Assembly: GCA_044450785.1 (NCBI GenBank)
Contig: JBIOJM010000318.1
Span: 1-11,942 of the forward strand
Length of the DNA stretch: 11,942 bases
Source: JBIOJM01 sp044450785
GTDB taxonomy: Bacteria > Planctomycetota > Planctomycetia > Isosphaerales > Isosphaeraceae
Reading direction: 5' to 3'
Part shown: positions 6,096 to 11,942 of the stretch, in pieces
Position numbering within the stretch: the first letter of the stretch is position 1
Layout: each line of letters begins with the position of its first letter
Program-made: the position numbers and the translations under genes
The notes under the pieces: model-generated
Databases searched by the model: none
Seen by the model: the letters and a program-made list of their open reading frames with translations, nothing else
What the model was told of the DNA's origin: nothing

Positions 6096-6818
6096 TCAAC
6101 GCTTCTTCAGAGTCACGCCCACCCCCGCCGCATCCATGAGCAGGAACGACGTATCAAGGTCGGGGTTAGTGGTGATGGCCTCGATATAACGGCGGTCCGG
6201 CGGCGGGGTGTGCATGTTGTGGGCCACGATCAGGCCGCCCCGCCGGACGACCGGGAGGAGCTTCTCGAGGTAGTCGGGATAGCCCGGCTTGTCGGCGTCG
6301 ATGAAAAGCAGGTCGATCGGCTCCTTGTGCTGACTCACTGTCTCGTGGGCGTCCCCCTCGATGACGGTGATGAGCGAATCGACACCGGCTCGGGCGTAGT
6401 TCTCGCGGGCGACCTTGAGCCGTCCGGGATCGATGTCGTGCGTGTAGAGGTGACCACCTGTCTTCCTGAGCGCCAGGGCGAACCAGATACCCGACTCGCC
6501 CGTCGACGTGCCCAGTTCGATCACGCGCTTGGCGCCGATCGTCTCGGCCAGCAGCCGGAGCAGACGGCCGTCGTTGGTTGACACGTTGGCGTATCGCTCG
6601 CCGTGACGGGCCTCTTCCAGCGCGGCGAGGATCTTCTTCTCGGACTCGTCTTTCGGCATGGGCGGCTTCTGATGGCCGCCGGACCCGCTCTCCATGTTCT
6701 CCCCGAATCCCGTCCCCCCCTTGCGGCTTGGCTTGGGTTCCTGAGCCCCAACCCTCCCGGGACCGGCCAGTGAGAACGCACCGAGCATCGACGCGATCGT
6801 GAACGATCGTCGTTTCAT
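6096..6818 (-). CDS. Class I SAM-dependent O-methyltransferase with Tat-like signal peptide
   Basis: This 240-residue protein begins MKRRSFTIASMLGAFSLAG. That is a twin-arginine R-R-x-F motif and a hydrophobic core, with a likely cleavage site at VGA-QEP (residue 25), which suggests export. From residue 75 it matches the methyltransferase_3 (COMT-like) family. SAM motif I is VIELGTSTGESG (99-110), the ribose-binding acidic site is THDIDPGRL (127-134), and the metal-binding segment is LLFIDADKPGYPDY (170-183). In catechol-type enzymes the next motif is GGLI-x-x-DN. Here it is GGLIVAHNM (194-202), with His for Asp, possibly a subfamily trait. The ATG at 6816-6818 is chosen because the signal peptide starts there; 26 more codons are open upstream but look non-coding. 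The weak GGGGG ribosome binding site is about six bases away. The substrate is unknown. Confidence 0.85.
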   Translation of the reverse strand: MKRRSFTIASMLGAFSLAGPGRVGAQEPKPSRKGGTGFGENMESGSGGHQKPPMPKDESEKKILAALEEARHGERYANVSTNDGRLLRLLAETIGAKRVIELGTSTGESGIWFALALRKTGGHLYTHDIDPGRLKVARENYARAGVDSLITVIEGDAHETVSQHKEPIDLLFIDADKPGYPDYLEKLLPVVRRGGLIVAHNMHTPPPDRRYIEAITTNPDLDTSFLLMDAAGVGVTLKKR

Positions 6819-7038
6819 GAGAACCCCCGAACAGGTAACGTGAGGGCCGGACGATCGACGCCGATTGTGGCAGGGCTCGACCGACTCCCGCTTCAAGCGT
6901 TATCAGCACGATTCGCGGTGTTTTCGCGCCCGGCGCTTCTCCGGGGCAGGCCCGGATCGACCGTGAGATGCGCGGCGCACCGATCTCGCCGTATCATAGA
7001 GGGGCAGCCTGCCGCATGCGATGGGTCGCCGCTGGAGA

Positions 7039-7092
7039 ATTGACTCGTAGCGGCGCGTTCAAGGCGAGGATTCAATGCCTGTGCTTTCCGTC
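7039..7092 (+). repeat. Dispersed intergenic repeat, core copy (solo)
   Basis: This 54-bp copy has the same landmarks as the others: ATTGACTCG, TAGCGGCGCGTTC, AAGGCGAGGATTCAATGCC and TTTCCGTC. A single change gives TGTGC for TGTCC. It has the same orientation as the other copies and lies 60 bp downstream of the stop codon of the giant repeat protein gene. The sequence flanking it is unrelated to that flanking the other copies, which helps define the element's ends. Confidence 0.85.
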
Positions 7093-7121
7093 CCCGCGAG
7101 AGCCCGGGCTCCGATCTCACG

Positions 7122-7142
7122 CCGGGTCGGACAATCACCCGG
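7122..7142 (-). terminator. Hairpin just past the giant gene, possible terminator
   Basis: On the gene strand CCGGGT and ACCCGG form a 6-bp stem around a 9-base loop, 11 bases after the TGA stop of the giant gene. No T-run follows, so it is not a classic intrinsic terminator. A second palindrome, AGCCCGGGCT (7101-7110), follows it. It could act as a 3' stability hairpin. Confidence 0.3.
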
Positions 7143-7152
7143 TCTCGTCCCG

Positions 7153-10100
7153 TCAAATCCCGGAACTTGCAATCCCGGACTTGGTCAATTTGGGCGGACT
7201 CATCATGCTGCCCAGGAAGTCAGGATCGCCGCTGTACACGATCGTCAGCGGCTTCTTCAGCACCTGGTTGGGCTTGAATGTCAACGTGGCTTCGCCGCCA
7301 CTCAACTCCGCAGTCCCGAGCGTCTTCACCGTGACCTTCTTCCGGTGCTTCTTGACGAACTCAAAGATCACCTGCCCCGTCGGCACGCCCCCGCCGGGGG
7401 CCACCGGCTCGATCTCCGCCGTGAGCTCGACCCCCTTCAGTGCCTTCTTCCCCCTGAGCACCGCGTGCGGCACCAGGACGATCGCGGTAGCCGACCGGCT
7501 GACCGACTCGGCCGCCGTGCCCGACTTCACACCGCGGAAGTCGGTGCCGCCGTTGTAGGTCGCCGTGATCGCGTGCGAGCCCAGGCTCATGGTCGAGATC
7601 GTCACCGCGGCCTGGCCGGAGCCGTCCAGCGGGACGGTGGCCAGCGGGGTGTTGCCGTCGGCGAAGGTGACCGTCCCGCCCGGCGCGCCGCCGGCGGAAG
7701 TCACCGTCGCGACGAAGGTGACGGCCTGCCCGTAGACGGGTGAGCTGCTCGGAGACGTCAGGATGATCGTCGCCGCGACCGGCGCGATCACGAAGGTGGC
7801 GGGCTCCGAGTGGGCCGCGGCGTAATCGGCGCTGCCGGGGAAGCGGGCCACGACGGTGTAGGCCCCGGCGGCGGAAGGCGCCGCCGAGCCCAGGTCGGTG
7901 CCCGAGGTGCCGGTTCCGGCGTAATACGCCAGGGTCGGCGTCACGCCTTCCAGGACCGGGGTCGCCGTGCCGCCGACGCCTGTCACGGTGACCGTGGCCG
8001 CGATCGGCGCGCCGGTGTAGGTCCCGCCGGGGGCGCTCTCGGTGACCAGGGGCGTCGCCCCTGTGATCATCAGCGTGCTGCCGGTGAACTGGATCGTATA
8101 GTTGCCGTCGGCCGCGAGCGTCCCCTGCGTGATCGCGTAGGGACCGCCGGCCACCGTCTCGCCGGCCGCGCGCGCGAGATGTCCGCTCAGCACCGTCGCG
8201 GCGGTGTCGTCGAACTGGAAGCCGCCGGCGGCGTAGGCCAGCGCCGGGTCGGCTGAGCCGAAGACCTTCGTCTCGGGCTCCGCCGTGACGGTGAGCGTCG
8301 CCGGGGTGATCGTCAGCGTGCTGCCGGCGAAGTGGATCGTGTAGTCGCTGTTAGCCGCGAGCGTTCCCTGGGCGATCGCGTAATCGCCCACCTGTTCGCC
8401 GGCTGCGGTGCCGGACTGCGCCCGGGCCAGGGCACCGGTCACCACCGTCGCGGCGGTGTCGTCGATAGTCACTCCATCGACCGAGGTATCAATCAAGCCG
8501 GTTGCTGAGTCGGTAAGATTCGGGTCCGCGGTGCCGTAGACCTTGCCCTGGGGAGTCGCAACGACCGTCAAGGCGGCCTGTGTGATCGTGAGCGTGTTGG
8601 CGGTGAAGCTCAGCGTGTAATTGCTGTCGGCGGCGAGCGTGCCCTGGGCGATCGCGTAATCGCCCACCTGTTCCCCGGCCAGCGTGCCCGCCTGCGACCG
8701 GGCCAGCGTCCCGGTCAATACCGAGGCCGCGGTGTCGTCGATCGCCACGCCGTCAACCGTGGTGTTGACGAGTCCGGTCGTCGTGACGGTCAAGGCGGGA
8801 TCGTTCGTGCCGTAGACCTTGGTCTGGGGATTGGTCGCGACGGTCAAGGCCGCCGGGGTGATCGTGAGGGCGCTGCCCGTGAAGGTGATCTGGTAGTTGC
8901 TGGCGGCGGCGAGCGTGCCCTGGGCGATCGGGTAGCTGCCGGCCTGCTCTCCGGCCAGGGTGCCCGCCTGCGCCCGGGCGAGGGCCCCGCTCAGGACCGT
9001 CGCGGCGGTATCGGCGATCGTCACCCCGTCCACCGCCGTCTCCACGAGGCCCGTCACAGTGTCGGTCAAGATCGGATCGGTGGCGCCGTAGACCTTGGTC
9101 TGGGCATTGGCGGTGACGGTCAGGGTGGCGGGGGTGATGGTCAGGGTTTTGCCGGTGAATTCGATCGTGTAATTGCTGTCGGCGGCGAGCGTCCCGTGGG
9201 TGATCGCGTAGCCGCCGGCTTGCTCGCCGCCCACGGTGCCCGCCTCCGCGCGGGCCAGCGCCCCGGTCAGGACCGACCCGGCGGTGTCGGAGAACTCGAA
9301 GCCGGTGGCGGTGTAGGCCAGCGCTGGGTCGGCGGTACCGTAGCCCTTGGTCTCACGGTCCGCCGTGATGGTGAGCGTCGCCGGGTTGTCCGTCAGCGTG
9401 CTGGTGGTGCCGGCGGAGGCGAAGGTCCCGTCGCTGGTGTAGGCATAGTTGACCGTGTAGGGCGAGCCGGCGACGGTGAGGCCGTCGGCATTGAAGGTGG
9501 TGGAGAAGGCGCCGCCGGACCGGATGGTGGCCGACTGCTGGACGCCGCCCAAGGTCACGGCGACGCGCTCGCCCACCGGGCCTTGCAAGCCGTTGGCCAG
9601 CGTACCGGAAATGGTCACGCTGGAGGTGCCGTAAGTGATGCTCGGGTTGCTGATTCCCGAGAAGGTCAGCGCGATGAGTGGGAAACCCTGGGTCTGGAAG
9701 GCGCCGATGTCCGGATTGGGTGTGTCGAGCGGCTCGCCGCGCTGATCAGTGGTGATCGGAGTGGTGGTGCCCGGGTAGTCGGCGATCACACCCGCGCCGA
9801 TGGCCGGACTGCCGGAGAGCAGGGCGATGGTTTGGGTCGGCCCGCCGTAGTTGCCCAGCGGGGCCAGGCCCAAGTCGGTGAGGCTGGTCAAGACGATGTT
9901 GCCGTCGACCCCATTGGCCAGCCCCCCCGAGCCGCCGGTGCCGAGCAGGTTGTCGCTGCCCGAGACGTCGCCACCGGCGATGTCGCTGGCGCCGGAGGGA
10001 TCGGTGTTGCCGGCGACGATGGTATCGGTCAGGGTGGCCGGGGTTAGCGCGTAGCCGTCGTTCTCCAGACCGCCGCCGCCGGTGGCGGAGGAGTTGCCGC

Positions 10101-11942
10101 TGACGGTGCAGTCGGTCAGGTTGGCCGTGCCGGAGAAATTGTACACGCCGCCGCCGGAGTAGGCGGAGTTGCCGCTGACGGTGCAGTTCGTGAGCGTGAT
10201 CGTGCTCAAGTCGTTGGCCAGACCGTCGTTGGCCAGACCGCCGCCGCCGGCGGCGGAGGAGGAGTTGCCGCTGACGGTGCAGTCGGTCAGGGTGGCCGTG
10301 CCGGAATTGAACACGCCGCCGCCACCGCCGGCGTCGCCGGAGGCGGAGTTGCCGCTGAGGGTGCAGCTGGTCAGGGTCAGGTTGGCCGCGCCGTAGATCT
10401 TCCCGTAGTAGTTCGGGGCCGTTTGGCCATTGAACACGGCGCCGCCGTCGCAGTGGGCGTCGTCGGCGTCTGAGTTGACGCAGGTGTTGCCGCTGAGGGT
10501 GCAGTCGGTGAGCGTCGCCGTGCCGTAGTTCACCAGACCGCCGCCAAGGCCCGCCGCTGAGCCGCCGGAGATGGTCAGGCCGGAGATCGAGGCGGTCACA
10601 CCAGGGTCGACCTGAAAGACGCGGCTGTTCCCGCCGCCGCTGATCGTCACCCCCACGGCCGGCCCGGTGATCGTCTGCGTTCCCAAGGTGTCTTTCAGCT
10701 CGAGCTGGCCGCCGCTGAGCGTGATCGTCCGGGGCGTGCCGAACACGCTCGGATCGAAGACGATCTGGTTCGCCTGATCATCGGCGTTGGCCTGGTTGAT
10801 GCAGTACCGCAGGTCGCCCGCGTCGTTGGAACCGATGCCCGCATCCCCCAGACTGTTGACCGTGAAGATGATGGGCGTCGCCGGCTTGACCGTCAGCGTG
10901 CTGGTGGTACTGGCGGAGGTGAAGGTCCCGTCGCTGGCATACGCGTAGGTGATCGTGTAGGGCGAGCCGGCCACGGTGAGGCCGGCGGTGTTGAACGTGG
11001 TCGAGAAAGCGCCGCCGGAGCCGATCGTGGCCGACTGCTCGACGCTGTCGAGCGTCACGGCGACGGTCTCGCCCGCCGGGGCCTGCGAGCCGTTGGCCAG
11101 CGCACCGGAAATGGTCACACTGGTGGTGCCGTAGATGATAGTCTGGTCGGTGATTCCGGAGAAGGCCAGCGAGATGAGGGTCCCGGTGGTGTTCTTCAGG
11201 TCGAAGTCGGTCCCGTTGCCGCCGGCCGAGGCAGTGACGGCGTAGGAGCCGACGGAGGCATTGGCCGCGGCGGTAACCGAGGCGAGCCCATTGTGGCGGA
11301 TCGTCGCGGTGGTGGCGGAGAGATTCGCCGAGGGGCCGCCGGCGGGTGCCGTGAACGTCAAGACGCCGCCGGCCACGGGCTCAACGGGATTGTTGGCCGC
11401 GACGGTGACGGCCAGCGGAACGGCGAACGGGGTGCCGGTCGCGGCGGATTGCGGGGTGCTGCCGGCGGCGGGAGTGAGCGTGAACCCCTGGCTCTGGAAG
11501 GCGCCGATGTCGGGCTCGGGCGAATCGAGGGGCTCGCCGCGCTGGTCGGTGGTGACACCGGTGACGGCGATGCCCGCGCCGAGGGCGGGGCTGCCGGGGA
11601 GCAGGGCCATGGTCTGGGTCGGCCCGCCGTAGTTGCCCAGCGGGGCCAGGAGGGGATCGGCCACGCCGACGATGTTGCCGCTCTCCCCATCGGTCAGCCC
11701 GCCCGAGCCGCCGGTGCCGATCAGGTTGTCGCTGCCCGAGACGTTGGTACCGCCGATGTCGCTGCTGACGCCGGAGCCCCTGGTGTTGCCGGCGACGATG
11801 GTATCGGTCAGGGTGGCCGTGCCGTCATTCTCCAGGCCGCCGCCGGAGCTGGCGGAGTTGGCGCTGAGCGTGCAGACTGTCAGAGTGGCCGTGCCGTCAT
11901 TCTCCAGGCCGCCGCCGTCGTCGCTGCTGGCGGAGTTGCCGC
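7153..11942 (-). CDS. Giant secreted choice-of-anchor-Q / MBG / Ig-like repeat protein, 5' end beyond window
   Basis: The frame is open to the window edge, so at least 1595 residues are visible and the N-terminus is missing. A GTG at 11664 is internal. In order: a beta-helix with repeats like GGGLENDGTATLT (1-95); a choice-of-anchor-Q segment, LGNYGGPTQT to DIGAFQ (100-149); an Ig-like domain (about 153-250); a second Ig-like domain starting AFSGITDQTIIYG (255-351); a second beta-helix starting FTVNSLGDAG with many DCTVSGNS turns (about 355-690); a second LGNYGGPTQT to DIGAFQ block; a repeat of the second Ig-like domain (755-851); five MBG repeats (853-1293, each with K-V-Y/F-G or similar); another MBG-like unit; and two Ig-like domains to the end. 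No C-terminal anchor or sorting signal is seen. Such proteins are typical planctomycete surface or secreted proteins, plausibly adhesins; the ligand is unknown. Confidence 0.88.
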   Translation of the reverse strand, partial: GNSASSDDGGGLENDGTATLTVCTLSANSASSGGGLENDGTATLTDTIVAGNTRGSGVSSDIGGTNVSGSDNLIGTGGSGGLTDGESGNIVGVADPLLAPLGNYGGPTQTMALLPGSPALGAGIAVTGVTTDQRGEPLDSPEPDIGAFQSQGFTLTPAAGSTPQSAATGTPFAVPLAVTVAANNPVEPVAGGVLTFTAPAGGPSANLSATTATIRHNGLASVTAAANASVGSYAVTASAGGNGTDFDLKNTTGTLISLAFSGITDQTIIYGTTSVTISGALANGSQAPAGETVAVTLDSVEQSATIGSGGAFSTTFNTAGLTVAGSPYTITYAYASDGTFTSASTTSTLTVKPATPIIFTVNSLGDAGIGSNDAGDLRYCINQANADDQANQIVFDPSVFGTPRTITLSGGQLELKDTLGTQTITGPAVGVTISGGGNSRVFQVDPGVTASISGLTISGGSAAGLGGGLVNYGTATLTDCTLSGNTCVNSDADDAHCDGGAVFNGQTAPNYYGKIYGAANLTLTSCTLSGNSASGDAGGGGGVFNSGTATLTDCTVSGNSSSAAGGGGLANDGLANDLSTITLTNCTVSGNSAYSGGGVYNFSGTANLTDCTVSGNSSATGGGGLENDGYALTPATLTDTIVAGNTDPSGASDIAGGDVSGSDNLLGTGGSGGLANGVDGNIVLTSLTDLGLAPLGNYGGPTQTIALLSGSPAIGAGVIADYPGTTTPITTDQRGEPLDTPNPDIGAFQTQGFPLIALTFSGISNPSITYGTSSVTISGTLANGLQGPVGERVAVTLGGVQQSATIRSGGAFSTTFNADGLTVAGSPYTVNYAYTSDGTFASAGTTSTLTDNPATLTITADRETKGYGTADPALAYTATGFEFSDTAGSVLTGALARAEAGTVGGEQAGGYAITHGTLAADSNYTIEFTGKTLTITPATLTVTANAQTKVYGATDPILTDTVTGLVETAVDGVTIADTAATVLSGALARAQAGTLAGEQAGSYPIAQGTLAAASNYQITFTGSALTITPAALTVATNPQTKVYGTNDPALTVTTTGLVNTTVDGVAIDDTAASVLTGTLARSQAGTLAGEQVGDYAIAQGTLAADSNYTLSFTANTLTITQAALTVVATPQGKVYGTADPNLTDSATGLIDTSVDGVTIDDTAATVVTGALARAQSGTAAGEQVGDYAIAQGTLAANSDYTIHFAGSTLTITPATLTVTAEPETKVFGSADPALAYAAGGFQFDDTAATVLSGHLARAAGETVAGGPYAITQGTLAADGNYTIQFTGSTLMITGATPLVTESAPGGTYTGAPIAATVTVTGVGGTATPVLEGVTPTLAYYAGTGTSGTDLGSAAPSAAGAYTVVARFPGSADYAAAHSEPATFVIAPVAATIILTSPSSSPVYGQAVTFVATVTSAGGAPGGTVTFADGNTPLATVPLDGSGQAAVTISTMSLGSHAITATYNGGTDFRGVKSGTAAESVSRSATAIVLVPHAVLRGKKALKGVELTAEIEPVAPGGGVPTGQVIFEFVKKHRKKVTVKTLGTAELSGGEATLTFKPNQVLKKPLTIVYSGDPDFLGSMMSPPKLTKSGIASSGI
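8062..9384 (-). repeat. Five tandem MBG-domain coding repeats
   Basis: Within the giant gene, five units lie end to end at 9384-9133, 9132-8857, 8856-8581, 8580-8305 and 8304-8062. The middle three are each exactly 276 bp (92 residues); the outer two are 252 and 243 bp. The shorter ones lack a loop of the form VDGVTIDDT. Each unit starts P/Q-A-(T/A)-LT, has a (K)VYG-x-x-DP motif, a LARAQAGT-like segment, then YAIAQGTLAADSNYT and ends LTIT. Units 3 and 4 share long identical nucleotide stretches, for example around 8372-8398 and 8648-8674, at a 276-bp spacing. Confidence 0.88.
9388..9678 (-). repeat. Ig-like module, second copy of 1500-bp-spaced duplication
   Basis: This 291-bp segment encodes the Ig-like module beginning ALTFSGISNPSITYG and ending TTSTLT. 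It is a near copy of 10888-11178, displaced by exactly 1500 bp with no gaps and roughly 80-85% nucleotide identity by eye. Shared landmarks are SVTISG, GGAFSTTFN, GLTVAGSPYT and SDGTF. Confidence 0.85.
10081..10520 (-). repeat. Parallel beta-helix coil repeats of second module
   Basis: At least five copies of a coil-coding unit appear in this stretch, each with GTTGCCGCTGA followed by GGTGCAG on the plus strand (near 10092, 10169, 10264, 10349 and 10487). They encode turns such as TLTDCTVSGNS, separated by Gly-rich linkers with GGGG and N-D/N-Y-G. The pattern matches right-handed parallel beta-helix polymorphic repeats. A similar set begins at 11856-11942 and continues past the window edge. 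Confidence 0.8.
10888..11178 (-). repeat. Ig-like module, first copy of 1500-bp-spaced duplication
   Basis: This segment encodes AFSGITDQTIIYG to STLTV and is the partner of 9388-9678. Upstream of it in the protein lies an extra Ig-like domain of about 100 residues that the other copy lacks. As a result the preceding choice-of-anchor-Q ends (IGAFQ-x-QGF) of the two modules are 1800 bp apart rather than 1500. Confidence 0.85.

Larger units (their letters stand above)
6819..7152. other. Spacer upstream of methyltransferase, holds repeat copy
   Basis: This 334-bp gap lies between the 3' end of the giant surface protein gene and the 5' end of the methyltransferase gene. No gene is visible in it. 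It holds the repeat core at 7039-7092, a hairpin at 7122-7142 and the presumed methyltransferase promoter, for which I could not find a convincing -35/-10 pair. Confidence 0.55.

Noticed and set aside
22..7092. Dispersed repeats considered as a CRISPR array
   Set aside because: The copies are kilobases apart or in direct 80-bp tandem without unique spacers of regular length, and no cas genes are present.
9196..10047. Plus-strand open frame of 283 codons opposite the giant gene
   Set aside because: It is a mirror of repetitive coding sequence on the other strand. Its Gly/Arg/Asp-rich composition and lack of a ribosome binding site mark it as a shadow.

Overview
The window looks like chromosomal DNA from a GC-rich planctomycete (Planctomycetota, most likely near the Gemmataceae/Isosphaeraceae). 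The basis is the gene families present: a Uma2-type nuclease, a small retropepsin-like protease, a WD40 membrane protein, an exported O-methyltransferase and a giant choice-of-anchor-Q/MBG repeat surface protein. Wide intergenic spaces with dispersed repeats point the same way. No ribosomal, tRNA, CRISPR, phage or complete insertion-sequence features are visible. The taxonomic call is inference from family content, not from a marker gene.

Layout, left to right. 1-198: a short intergenic repeat and spacer. 199-1440 (minus): one WD40 beta-propeller membrane protein gene split by an in-frame TAG at 637-639. 1441-1915: spacer with a tight hairpin and no convincing gene. 1916-2329 (plus): a retropepsin-like (clan AA) protease, the only plus-strand gene. 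2368-2607: a long copy of the dispersed repeat. 4421-2618 (minus): a two-gene, translationally coupled operon of an unknown multi-pass membrane protein and a membrane-anchored metallophosphoesterase, preceded by a perfect palindromic operator-like site. 4433-5086: spacer with a second long repeat copy and an 80-bp tandem duplication. 5689-5087 (minus): Uma2-like protein lacking the expected catalytic lysine. 5690-6095: spacer. 6818-6096 (minus): methyltransferase with a twin-arginine-type signal peptide. 6819-7152: spacer with another repeat copy. 11942-7153 (minus, 5' end outside the window): a giant secreted repeat protein with two beta-helix/choice-of-anchor-Q modules, Ig-like domains and five MBG repeats.

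The genes do not form one obvious pathway. Several products are membrane-bound or exported, which suggests envelope or periplasmic functions. The most distinctive non-coding signal is a repeat family with a core of about 55 bp. Its seven units (five of one subtype, two of a diverged subtype) all point the same way and lie just downstream of the 3' ends of four minus-strand transcription units. Some units are 3-10 bp from a stop codon. This could be a transcript-end or RNA-processing element, or a mobile repeat with a preferred insertion context.
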